DNA of 64,000 nucleotides, taken from the NCBI RefSeq assembly GCF_900114375.1, contig NZ_FOSV01000001.1:539208-603207 (forward strand), in the 5' to 3' direction. This stretch comes from Methylorubrum salsuginis (GTDB lineage Bacteria; Pseudomonadota; Alphaproteobacteria; Rhizobiales; Beijerinckiaceae). Shown piece after piece: positions 1 to 8,447 of the stretch (positions are counted from its first letter, which is position 1; every line of letters starts with the position of its first letter). The notes under the pieces were generated by a model. The model searched no databases, was not told the DNA's origin, and saw only the letters and a program-made list of their open reading frames with translations. The position numbers and the translations under genes are program-made.

Positions 1-819
<819 letters not shown>

Positions 820-827
820 GGAAGGAC

Positions 828-846
828 GGGCGGCGCCGCGCCGCCC
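828..846 (+). terminator. GC-rich hairpin after the thiolase gene
   Basis: An 8-bp perfect GC stem with a 3-base loop starts 8 bases after the thiolase stop. There is no T-tract, so it is a weak candidate for an intrinsic terminator and could equally only protect the 3' end of the message. Confidence 0.35.
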
Positions 847-935
847 TGCCCTCAGCTGTCAAACGCTGCTAAGGGCCTCCCACGCCGCACCCTCTCGAAG
901 GGCGCGGGCCGAGAAGACGACGGGAGAACGCCACG

Positions 936-1421
936 ATGAAGACCAAGATCGCCGCCCTGAGCCTCGCCGTTGCGCTGGCGCTGCCGCTCGGCGCCCGCGC
1001 CGACGAGGCCTCGGACAAGCTCGCGGTCGCCAAGACGCTGACCGAGAAGACGGTGCTGAAGAATCTCGACACCGGCTTCGGCGGCGCGCTGGAGAAGACC
1101 GTCTCGACCATGCCCGAGGAGCGCGCCGAGACCGTGCGCAAGGAGGCGAAGGCCGAGTTCGCCAAGCAGCGCGGCGAACTGCTCGACGGCCTGTCGAAGC
1201 AATACGCGGAAAAGTTCAGCCTGGACGAGCTGAAGCGCCTGGAGGCGATCTACGAGGATCCGACCTACCAGAAGTTCCAGACCGTCAACGCCGACCCGAA
1301 GTCGGAGGTGAACCTGCTGTCGCAGGCGGTGGTGACGCGGCTCCTGAACATGCTGACGCTGGCCGCCGCCAGCGACCAGAAGGGCGGCGCGCCGGGCGGC
1401 ATGCCGATCCCGTCGAAGTAA
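936..1421 (+). CDS. Exported DUF2059-like protein
   Basis: The 161-residue product opens with a Sec signal peptide (positive start, hydrophobic stretch, cleavage near GARA/DE at residue 22), so it should be periplasmic. The rest is alpha-helical and charged. A segment around residues 85-110 (YAEKFSLDELKRLEAIYEDP) matches the pattern of DUF2059 proteins, where Y-x-x-x-F-x-x-x-E-L followed by a short Y-P element is typical. No enzymatic motif is visible and the family has no established biochemical role. It has its own start 116 bases after the thiolase gene and meets the EAL gene tail to tail. Confidence 0.8.
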   Translation: MKTKIAALSLAVALALPLGARADEASDKLAVAKTLTEKTVLKNLDTGFGGALEKTVSTMPEERAETVRKEAKAEFAKQRGELLDGLSKQYAEKFSLDELKRLEAIYEDPTYQKFQTVNADPKSEVNLLSQAVVTRLLNMLTLAAASDQKGGAPGGMPIPSK

Positions 1422-1473
1422 GAACAGGGTTCGCCGGATGAGGAACGCGGTCGGGAGCAGAGGGAGGCGGGCG

Positions 1474-2268
1474 TCAGGCGACGCTGCGCAGCGTGCCCCC
1501 GGCCGCGAAGCCCGCGACCTCCGGCAGGGCCTCGAGGGCGGGCTTGGCGAAGTGGTAGCCCTGCATCAGGTCGATGCCGAGGCCGTGCAAAGCTTCGGCT
1601 TCGCCCGCCGTCTCGATCCCCTCGGCGATCACGCCGACGCCGAGGCCGCGGGCGATCTGCACGATCCCGCCGACGATGGTGCGGCGGCCCGCGTCGGTAT
1701 CGCATCCGCGCACGAGATCCATGTCGATCTTGATCAGGTCGGGCCGGAAATTCGCCAGCAGGCCGAGGCCGGCATAGCCCGCCCCGAAATCGTCGAGCGC
1801 GGTGAGGAAGCCCTGGCGCCGGTACTCGGTGACGATCTTCTGCACATGGGCGATGTCGCGGAAGCGCTCGTTCTCGGTGAACTCGAAATGCAGCCGCTCA
1901 TGACCGAAGCCGACGCGGCGGGCCGCCTCCAGCGAGGCGCGGATGCAGGCCGCCGGCTCGTAGACGGCGTTGGGCATGAAGTTGATCGACAGCTTGGTGT
2001 CGCTGCCCGCGGGGAACAGGCGCCCGGCGAGCTCGATGGCCTTGACCCGCGCGGCCTGATCGAACCGGTACAGGGTCTCTTCGGTGACCTGCGACAGGAT
2101 CGAGCCCGCGCCCTCGCCGTGAGGGCCGCGCACCAGCGCCTCGTAGCCCCAGACCTGGCCCCGCGCGACATCGACGATGGGCTGGAACGCCATGGTGAAG
2201 GCGAAGCCGAGCTCGGTCCCGTCGCGGCAGGCTCGGCAGGCAAGGCGCGGCGCCGCAAGCGTATTCAT
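1474..2268 (-). CDS. EAL-domain cyclic-di-GMP phosphodiesterase
   Basis: A stand-alone EAL domain fills almost all of this 264-residue protein, with no sensory PAS, GAF or GGDEF domain. The catalytic set looks complete: EALVRG at about residue 43, an Asn-containing metal-binding strand (LSINFMPN), FEFTE, DDFGAG, KIDMDL, AEGIET and the final GYHFAKP. It should therefore hydrolyse c-di-GMP to pGpG. A CRAC (CxxC) motif at residues 11-14, just before the domain, could bind metal or form a disulfide; that is inference. The gene lies on the opposite strand to the two fatty-acid genes around it, with a 101-base shared upstream region with the FadB-type gene. Confidence 0.9.
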   Translation of the reverse strand: MNTLAAPRLACRACRDGTELGFAFTMAFQPIVDVARGQVWGYEALVRGPHGEGAGSILSQVTEETLYRFDQAARVKAIELAGRLFPAGSDTKLSINFMPNAVYEPAACIRASLEAARRVGFGHERLHFEFTENERFRDIAHVQKIVTEYRRQGFLTALDDFGAGYAGLGLLANFRPDLIKIDMDLVRGCDTDAGRRTIVGGIVQIARGLGVGVIAEGIETAGEAEALHGLGIDLMQGYHFAKPALEALPEVAGFAAGGTLRSVA

Positions 2269-2369
2269 CGATCGATCTCACGGGGTTGTCGTCACGGCGC
2301 CCTCACGGCCCATGACGGGTATCCCGTCTTAAGATTCCGATACGGCCCAGCTCACTTCGAGGCTCAGCG

Positions 2370-4574
2370 ATGACCGAAGCTCCGACGAACTTCCGCTTCG
2401 AGACCGATGCCGACGGCATCGCGCTCGCGACCTGGGACATGCCGGGCCGCTCGATGAACGTCATCACCATGCAGGTGATGGACGAGCTGGAGGGGATCGT
2501 CGACGCGGTCGTCGCGGACGCCAACATCAAGGGCTGCGTCATCACCTCGGGCAAGCCCAACTTCTCGGGTGGGGCCGACCTGACCATGCTCCAGGGGCTG
2601 GGGGCCGAATACGAGCGCCTCAAGGCGTCCGCGGGCGAGGAGGCGGCCATGCGCCACTTCTTCGAGGAGTCGCGCCGCCTCAGCCTCGTGTTCCGCAAGC
2701 TCGAGACCTGCGGCAAGCCGTTCGCGGCCGCCGTCCAGGGCCTGTGCCTCGGCGGTGCCTTCGAACTGGCGCTCGCCTGCCATCACCGGGTGCTCGCCGA
2801 CGACGACAAGACCCGCGTCGGGCTCCCCGAGATCAAGGTCGGGCTCTTCCCCGGCGGCGGCGGCACCCAGCGTGTCGCCCGCCTGATGCAGACCGGCGAC
2901 GCTCTGCAGATGCTGTTCAAGGGCGAGCAGCTGCGTGCGCTGATGGCCAAGAACATGGGGCTCGCCCACGAGGTCGCCCCGGCCGCCGAGATCGTCGAGC
3001 GGGCGAAAGCCTGGATCAGGGACGGCGGCTCGGCGGTGGCCCCCTGGGACGTGCCGAAGTTCAAGGCGCCGTCCGGAAAGGTCTACTCGCCCGCCGGCAT
3101 GATGATCTGGCCGCCGGCCAACGCGATCTACCGCCGCGAGACCCACGACAACTACCCGGCCGCCAAGGCGATCCTGGCCTCCGTCTACGAGGGCCTGCAG
3201 CTGCCGATGGATCTGGGCCTGCGGGTCGAGAGCCGCTACTTCGCCCACATCCTGCGCACCAAGGAAGCGCAGGCGATGATCCGCACCCTGTTCATCTCCA
3301 TGGGCGAGATCAACAAGGGCGCCCGCCGCCCCAAGGACGTGGAGCCTTCGAAGATCGGCAAGGTCGGCGTCGTCGGCGCGGGCTTCATGGGCGCGGGGAT
3401 CGCCTACGTCACCGCCCAGGCCGGCATGGAGGTGGTGCTCATCGACCGCGACCAGGCGGCGGCGGATGCCGGCAAGGCGCATTGCCACAAGCTCATCACC
3501 GGCCAGATCAACCGCGGCAAGGCCAAGACCGCCGACCGCGACGCGCTGCTCGCCCGCATCACCGCCACGCCCGACTACGCGGCGCTCGGCGATTGCGACC
3601 TCGTGGTCGAGGCGGTGTTCGAGGATCCGGCGGTGAAGGCCGAGGTGATCACCAAGGTCGAGGCGGCGTTGCCGGAGCACGCCATCTTCGCCTCCAACAC
3701 CTCGACGCTGCCGATCTCGGGGCTGGCCAAGGTCTCCAAGCGCCCCGAGCAATTCGTCGGCATCCACTTCTTCTCGCCCGTCGAGAAGATGCTGCTCGTC
3801 GAGGTGATCCGCGGCACGCAGACCGGCGACCGCGCGGTGGCGACCGCGCTCGACTACGTGCGGGCGATCAAAAAGACCGGCATCGTCGTCAACGATGCCC
3901 GCGGCTTCTTCGCCAACCGCTGCGTGCTGGCCTACGTGCAGGAGGGCCACAAGATGCTGATGGAGGGCGTGCCGCCCGCCATGATCGAGAATGCCGGCCG
4001 CATGGCCGGCATGCCGGTGGGCCCGCTCTCGCTCAACGACGAGGTCGCCCTCGATCTCGGCCTCAAGATTCTCAAGGCCACCGAGGCGCAGCTGGGCTCC
4101 GCCGCCATCGACCCGGACCAGAAGCGGCTCCTGACCGAGATGGTCGAGAACCGCGGCCGGCTCGGGCGCAAGAACAAGCGCGGCTTCTACGACTACCCCG
4201 AGGGCGGCCAGAAGAAGCTCTGGCCGGGCCTGTCCGAAATCCAGCCGAACCGGCTCGACCCGGATTCGGTCGATGTCGCGGAGCTGAAGCACCGCTTCCT
4301 CGTGGTGCAGGCGCTGGAGGCCGCCCGCACGGTGCAGGAGGGCGTCGTCACCGACCCCCGCGAGGCCGATGTCGGCTCGATCCTCGGCTTCGGCTTCGCC
4401 CCGTTCACCGGCGGCGCGTTGTCCTACATCGACTTCATGGGGGCCGCCGCCTTCGTGGAACTGGCCCGCGCGCTCGAAGCCAAGCACGGCCCCCGCTTCA
4501 CCCCGCCGGACAATCTTTTGGCCATGGCCGGCAACGGTGGGCGGTTCTACGACGCGTTGAAGCGGGCGGCGTAA
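2370..4574 (+). CDS. fadB: FadB-type enoyl-CoA hydratase / 3-hydroxyacyl-CoA dehydrogenase
   Basis: The 734-residue cytoplasmic enzyme combines two beta-oxidation steps. Residues 1-190 or so form a crotonase fold (SGGADLTML oxyanion loop, GLCLGGAFELALACHH, LPEIKVGLFPGGGGTQR). A Rossmann domain starts near residue 328 with VGVVGAGFMGAGIA (GxGxxG) and is followed by HFFSPVEKMLLVEVI and the C-terminal 3-hydroxyacyl-CoA dehydrogenase domain. The length matches the FadB/FadJ alpha-subunit family. With the thiolase upstream it would complete a beta-oxidation cycle. The start follows a purine-rich stretch (cgaggctcagcg) after the EAL divergent region. Confidence 0.94.
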   Translation: MTEAPTNFRFETDADGIALATWDMPGRSMNVITMQVMDELEGIVDAVVADANIKGCVITSGKPNFSGGADLTMLQGLGAEYERLKASAGEEAAMRHFFEESRRLSLVFRKLETCGKPFAAAVQGLCLGGAFELALACHHRVLADDDKTRVGLPEIKVGLFPGGGGTQRVARLMQTGDALQMLFKGEQLRALMAKNMGLAHEVAPAAEIVERAKAWIRDGGSAVAPWDVPKFKAPSGKVYSPAGMMIWPPANAIYRRETHDNYPAAKAILASVYEGLQLPMDLGLRVESRYFAHILRTKEAQAMIRTLFISMGEINKGARRPKDVEPSKIGKVGVVGAGFMGAGIAYVTAQAGMEVVLIDRDQAAADAGKAHCHKLITGQINRGKAKTADRDALLARITATPDYAALGDCDLVVEAVFEDPAVKAEVITKVEAALPEHAIFASNTSTLPISGLAKVSKRPEQFVGIHFFSPVEKMLLVEVIRGTQTGDRAVATALDYVRAIKKTGIVVNDARGFFANRCVLAYVQEGHKMLMEGVPPAMIENAGRMAGMPVGPLSLNDEVALDLGLKILKATEAQLGSAAIDPDQKRLLTEMVENRGRLGRKNKRGFYDYPEGGQKKLWPGLSEIQPNRLDPDSVDVAELKHRFLVVQALEAARTVQEGVVTDPREADVGSILGFGFAPFTGGALSYIDFMGAAAFVELARALEAKHGPRFTPPDNLLAMAGNGGRFYDALKRAA

Positions 4575-4588
4575 AACGCGCCGCTAAA

Positions 4589-4743
4589 ACCCTCCCCCCT
4601 CTGCGGGGGAGGGTGGCCCCCGAGGGGGGGCGGGAGAGGGGGGCGACGGTGCCGCTTGGCCGTCCTCGACGCGAATTCTCCTGAAGCGTCGCCCCCTCTC
4701 CCGCCTGCTCCGCAGGCACCCTCCCCCGCAGAGGGGGGAGGGT
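4589..4743. repeat. 155-bp palindromic element, copy A
   Basis: The ends, 4589-4615 and 4717-4743, are exact 27-bp inverted repeats, and each end is itself a hairpin (ccctccccc...gggggaggg). Inside them lies a second inverted pair (about 4630-4646 and 4688-4704, one base different) and a 40-45 base unique centre containing gccgcttggccgtcctcgac. A second copy lies at 6879-7034 in the opposite orientation, with both arms and centre recognisably conserved. It encodes no protein and looks like a non-autonomous palindromic mobile element or REP-type repeat. It sits between the FadB gene and the small membrane protein gene, where it could also act as a terminator. Confidence 0.85.
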
Positions 4744-4819
4744 TGAGCGGAGGTGGTGGAACCCAACCCCGTCGCTTTCGTTCTTGGCCCGAGCCGCACA
4801 CAGCGCTTGGAGCTACCCC

Positions 4820-4984
4820 TTGTCGACCCTTCTCAAGATCCTGATCGCGTTCTTCCTGCCGCCGATCTCGGTGCTGATGACGAACGGATTCGGATTGCAG
4901 TTCATCATCAACGTTGTGCTCTGCCTGCTGTTCTACATCCCCGGCTCGCTGCACGCCCTCTACCTGCTGCTGCGCGACCGCTGA
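4820..4984 (+). CDS. YqaE/Pmp3-family small membrane protein
   Basis: A 54-residue hydrophobic peptide beginning STLLKILIAFFLPPISVLM and ending in a second membrane helix (VVLCLLFYIPGSLHALYLLL) matches the two-helix YqaE/Pmp3 (UPF0057) pattern, including the LPP kink. Members are stress-induced inner-membrane peptides in bacteria and plants; their molecular role is not settled. I chose the TTG at 4820 because GGAG (4809-4812) lies 7 bases before it and family members start directly at the first helix; an in-frame TTG at 4784 would add 12 atypical residues. Its stop abuts the stop of the convergent yjbQ gene with no base between (tgatca). Confidence 0.85.
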   Translation: MSTLLKILIAFFLPPISVLMTNGFGLQFIINVVLCLLFYIPGSLHALYLLLRDR

Positions 4985-5455
4985 TCAGGCGCCTATCGCA
5001 CTGAGGACGATCTCGCGCCGGTGACTCCGGTCGCGGTGCTCGATCAGATAGATCCCCTGCCACGTGCCGAGCGCGAGGCGCCCGTCGCGCAGGGGGATCG
5101 TGAGGCCGGAATCGGTCAGCATCGTGCGGATATGGGCCGGCATGTCGTCCGGCCCCTCCATCCCGTGGACGTAATGGCCGTGGCGCGGCGCGAGCCCGTC
5201 GAGGGCCGTCATCAGGTCGGTGCGCACGTCCGGGTCGGCGTTCTCCTGAATCGTCAGCGACGCCGAGGTGTGGCGGCAGAACACGCTGAGCACGCCCTGG
5301 CGGATGCCGCTGCGTTCCACGAAGGCGGCCACCGTCTCGGTAATCTCCGAAAAACCTTGGCCCGGCGTGGTGACGGTCACCGTCGCACTTGCCTGCCGGG
5401 TGACTTCGCCCGCGGAAAAACCTTCGAGCGGCCCGATCCGGCCCGATTGCCTCAT
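4985..5455 (-). CDS. yjbQ: YjbQ family protein (secondary thiamine-phosphate synthase type)
   Basis: The 156-residue protein matches the YjbQ/UPF0047 fold over its whole length: FCRHTSASLTIQENADPDV, a GHYVHGMEGPDDMPAHI segment rich in His and Asp, and the closing LGTWQGIYLIEHRD. Some homologues have weak thiamine-phosphate synthase activity; the cellular role is unproven. The start ATG overlaps the ligase stop (ATGA), so it is probably translated as the last gene of the exonuclease-ligase operon. Such coupling is worth noting because YjbQ has no accepted link to DNA repair. Confidence 0.9.
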   Translation of the reverse strand: MRQSGRIGPLEGFSAGEVTRQASATVTVTTPGQGFSEITETVAAFVERSGIRQGVLSVFCRHTSASLTIQENADPDVRTDLMTALDGLAPRHGHYVHGMEGPDDMPAHIRTMLTDSGLTIPLRDGRLALGTWQGIYLIEHRDRSHRREIVLSAIGA

Positions 5456-7317
5456 TCCGATCCCTCCATCGTGGCGCCCGGGGCGATTTCCTTCTCGCCG
5501 CGGGCCAGGATGCGTTCCAGCACGTCGATCCGGTCGGCCTCCGCGGGCGGCTTGTCCCAGCGGATGCGGCTGACGCGGGGGAAGCGTAGGGCGACGCCCG
5601 ACTTGTGCCGGGTCGAGCGCTGTACGCCCTCGAAGGCGATCTCCAAGACCAGCCCGGCCTCGCGCCCGTGGGTCACCTCGCGGACCGGGCCGAAGCGCTT
5701 GACCGTGTTGTTGCGCACATAACGGTCAAGCTTTTGCAGCTCGGCATCGGTGAAGCCGTGATAGGCCTTGCCGACCGGCACCAGCTCGTCGCCGGCCTCG
5801 CCCGCGCGCCAGCAGCCGAAGGTGTAGTCCGAGTAGAACGACGAGCGTTTCCCGTGGCCGCGCTGGGCGTACATCATCACGGCGTCGACGATGTGCGGCT
5901 CGCGCTTCCACTTCCACCACGGGCCCTTGGGGCGGCCCGGTAGGTAGGGGCTGTCGCGGCGCTTGAGCATCACGCCCTCGATGGCGTCGGCATCCGCCCC
6001 GGCCCCGACCGAGGCCGGGTCGGCGCGGGCCGCCGCGAGGTCCGGCCAGGTGGCGAAGGGCACGACCGGCGAGAGATCGATGCGGGCGTGGTCGAGATGC
6101 GTCACGAGCGCCTCGAGCCGCGCGCGGCGCTCCGCGAAGGGCAGCGTGCGCAGGTCTTCGCCGTCCGCCGCCAGCAGGTCATAGGCGCGGACATGGGCGG
6201 GGAAGTCCTCCAGCAGCTTGCCCGTCACCGCCTTCCGGTTGAGGCGCTGTTGCAGCACGTTGAAGCTCTGCACCCGGCGCTCGCGCAGGATCAGCAACTC
6301 GCCGTCGATGGCGCCGTCGAAGGTGATGGCCTCGGCGAGATCGGGGAAGGCGTGCGTGATGTCCTCTCCGGTGCGCGAATAGACCTTTCGGACTTGGCTT
6401 CCGTGGCTGTCGCGCCCGCCCGCGAGCTGGACGCGGATGCCGTCCCACTTCCACTCGGCGGAAAACGCCTCCGCATCGAGCTTGTCGAGGTCGGCTTCCT
6501 CCTCGATCGGGTGCGACAGCATCGGCGGGCGGAACGGGGCCGGGTTCAGGCTCTCGGGCCGCTCCCCTCGGCCCTCGACCCAGGCGAACAGCTCGGCGTA
6601 GGGCGGCTTCAACCCGTGCCAGACCTGCTCGACCGCATCCGCCTCGTGCCCGCCGAGCGCGCCGATCGCGGTCTTGGCCAGCCGCGCCGAGACGCCGACG
6701 CGCAGGTTGCCGGTGACGAGCTTGAGGAGGGCCCAACGCCCGGTCTCGTCGAGGGCGTCGAGCCAGCCGGCGAGGTGCTGGGGTAAGGCGCGCTTAGGGG
6801 TCGTGGCCAGCGTCTCGACCACCTCGGCGAGGGTGGGGACGTGCGGGGGCGGGTTGTTGTGACCCGGACCGGGTAACGGCCCTCCCCCCTCTGCGGGGGA
6901 GGGTGGCCCCCGAAGGGGGTCGGGAGAGGGGAACCCGGCTTCCGGAGATGTCTGGTCGAGGGCGGCCAAGCGGGGCCGTCGCTCCCCTCTCCCGCCCGCT
7001 CCGCGGGCACCCTCCCCCGCGGAGGGGGGAGGGTCTTGGTGCAGCGGCCCCGGCCAGATCAAGGCCGTCGTCTCCGCCAGATCGCCCACGTAATTGTGCG
7101 ACAGCCCGAACAGCACCGGATCGACCCGCTCCTCCACCAATCCCCGGATCAGCGCGGGCTTGGCCTCGCGAAAGGTCAGCCCGCCGGTCATCGCGGCGAG
7201 CGCCCAGCCGCGCTCCGGGTCGGGCGTACCCGCAAAGAAGTCCTGCAGCAGCCGGAGCTTGGCGTTGCGGCGCGGCTCGTAGGCGAGGCGGTCGAGGAGG
7301 GCGGCGAAGTCGTTCAC
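5452..7317 (-). CDS. ATP-dependent DNA ligase with an in-frame palindromic-element insertion
   Basis: This belongs to the bacterial ATP-dependent ligase type found beside a metallo-beta-lactamase exonuclease (also called the cisplatin-response ligase). It seals DNA nicks through a ligase-AMP intermediate. The adenylated Lys is K290 in EWKWDGIRV; further nucleotidyltransferase motifs are DGELLIL, EGVMLKR and WWKWKREPH. The start is GTG at 7317, overlapping the exonuclease stop (GTGA); a longer open frame upstream is only the shadow of the exonuclease gene. The product is 621 residues, about 50 longer than would be expected without the insertion: residues 95-147 or so, rich in Pro, Gly and Arg, are encoded by the palindromic element at 6879-7034, between LAETTALIWP and the helix LAEVVETLAT of the N-terminal DNA-binding domain. 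The frame is intact through it. Confidence 0.93.
   Translation of the reverse strand: MNDFAALLDRLAYEPRRNAKLRLLQDFFAGTPDPERGWALAAMTGGLTFREAKPALIRGLVEERVDPVLFGLSHNYVGDLAETTALIWPGPLHQDPPPSAGEGARGAGGRGERRPRLAALDQTSPEAGFPSPDPLRGPPSPAEGGGPLPGPGHNNPPPHVPTLAEVVETLATTPKRALPQHLAGWLDALDETGRWALLKLVTGNLRVGVSARLAKTAIGALGGHEADAVEQVWHGLKPPYAELFAWVEGRGERPESLNPAPFRPPMLSHPIEEEADLDKLDAEAFSAEWKWDGIRVQLAGGRDSHGSQVRKVYSRTGEDITHAFPDLAEAITFDGAIDGELLILRERRVQSFNVLQQRLNRKAVTGKLLEDFPAHVRAYDLLAADGEDLRTLPFAERRARLEALVTHLDHARIDLSPVVPFATWPDLAAARADPASVGAGADADAIEGVMLKRRDSPYLPGRPKGPWWKWKREPHIVDAVMMYAQRGHGKRSSFYSDYTFGCWRAGEAGDELVPVGKAYHGFTDAELQKLDRYVRNNTVKRFGPVREVTHGREAGLVLEIAFEGVQRSTRHKSGVALRFPRVSRIRWDKPPAEADRIDVLERILARGEKEIAPGATMEGSE
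6879..7034. repeat. 155-bp palindromic element, copy B, inside the ligase gene
   Basis: The reverse complement of this stretch aligns with copy A (4589-4743). The terminal arms are the same 27-bp sequence with one internal difference, and the centre (gcgacggccccgcttggcc followed by gccctcgac) is recognisably the same as copy A's. It is about 156 bp, a multiple of three, and is read through in frame by the ligase gene on the minus strand. It adds some 52 residues without a stop. The behaviour resembles the Rickettsia palindromic elements that insert in coding genes. Confidence 0.85.
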
Positions 7318-8372
7318 GACGAGGCCTCCTCCATGGCGGGGCTGGATGCCGGATCGGGCTCGGCCTCGCCGTCGTCGCCGTAGCCCAACAGATGCAGCGG
7401 CTTGGCCCGGATCCCTTGCGTGCCGCACCAATGCACCAGCGCGTCCTCCTGGCCGTGGGTGACCCACACCTCCTCCGCGCCGGTGTCCCGGATGGTGCGG
7501 CAGAGATCGGGCCAGTCGGAATGGTCGGAGATGACCAGCGGCAGCTCGACGCCCTTCTGGCGGGCGCGGGCTCGCACCCGCATCCAGCCCGAGGCGAAGG
7601 CGGTGACCGGATCGGGGAATTTGCGCGACCACAGGTCCTGGATCGACGAGGGCGGGCACAGCACGATCGCGCCGTGCAGGTTCTTGCGATCCGCGGCCAC
7701 CACCTTCGGGGTCTCGCCGAGCGGGATGCCCTCGTCCTTGTAGAGCGCGGTCAGCCGCTCCATGGCGCCGTGCAGATGGATCGGCCGGTCCCAGCCCTCC
7801 TCCCGCAGCAGCGCCATCACCCGTTGCGCCTTGCCGAGCGCGTAGGCGCCGACGATGTGGGCCCGCTCGGGAAACAGCTTCACCGAGTCCAACAGCTTGC
7901 GGACTTCGTCCCGCGTGTCGGGATGGCGGAACACCGGCAGGCCGAAGGTCGCCTCGGTGATGAACACGTCGCAGGGCACGACCTCGAAGGGCAGGCAGGT
8001 CGGGTCGCTTGCCCGCTTGTAGTCGCCCGAGACGACGATCCTTCCGCCCTCCCCCTCGATGGCGATCTGCGCCGAGCCGAGCACGTGGCCGGCGGGCGCG
8101 AAGAACACGGTGACGTCGCCGATGCGCATCCGCTTGCCCAGCGGCGCCTCCTCGCGGCGGGCACAAAAATCCTCGCCGTAGCGGGTCGCCATGATGCGCA
8201 GGGTCTGGCCGGTCGCCAGCACCGCGCCGTGGCCGGCCCGCGCGTGGTCGGCGTGGCCGTGGGTGATCAGCGCCCGCTCCACCGGCCGGGTCGGATCGAC
8301 ATGGAAACGCCCGAGCGGGCAATAGAGCCCTTCCCGCGTCAGGGTGAGGAGATCGGAGGCGCGCTTCGGCAT
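7314..8372 (-). CDS. Ligase-associated DNA exonuclease (metallo-beta-lactamase / beta-CASP type)
   Basis: The 352-residue protein has the metallo-beta-lactamase signature ITHGHADHARAGH at about residues 37-49, a further GHVLGSAQI segment typical of beta-CASP nucleases, SGDYKR, and ISDHSDWPDL plus VWVTHGQEDAL near the end. It matches the small mRNA-3'-end-processing-factor-like exonuclease that is routinely encoded next to this ATP-dependent ligase. It would process DNA ends before sealing. It is the first gene of an overlapping operon with the ligase and yjbQ. The two other proteins often associated with this module (a DEXH helicase and a phosphoesterase) are not nearby. Confidence 0.92.
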   Translation of the reverse strand: MPKRASDLLTLTREGLYCPLGRFHVDPTRPVERALITHGHADHARAGHGAVLATGQTLRIMATRYGEDFCARREEAPLGKRMRIGDVTVFFAPAGHVLGSAQIAIEGEGGRIVVSGDYKRASDPTCLPFEVVPCDVFITEATFGLPVFRHPDTRDEVRKLLDSVKLFPERAHIVGAYALGKAQRVMALLREEGWDRPIHLHGAMERLTALYKDEGIPLGETPKVVAADRKNLHGAIVLCPPSSIQDLWSRKFPDPVTAFASGWMRVRARARQKGVELPLVISDHSDWPDLCRTIRDTGAEEVWVTHGQEDALVHWCGTQGIRAKPLHLLGYGDDGEAEPDPASSPAMEEASS

Positions 8373-8447
8373 CGTCCGGGATATAGGGCGCCGTTCCGCC
8401 GAACCGTCAGTTCAAGCCCCGTCGCCAAGCCCCGCTGCCATACCCCG

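Noticed and set aside
2364..4487. A 707-residue minus-strand frame opposite the FadB gene
   Set aside because: His/Asp/Leu-rich antisense shadow typical of GC-rich coding DNA.
5452..8322. One 956-residue minus-strand frame covering exonuclease and ligase
   Set aside because: The upstream part is the wrong-frame shadow of the exonuclease gene; the ligase starts at GTG 7317.
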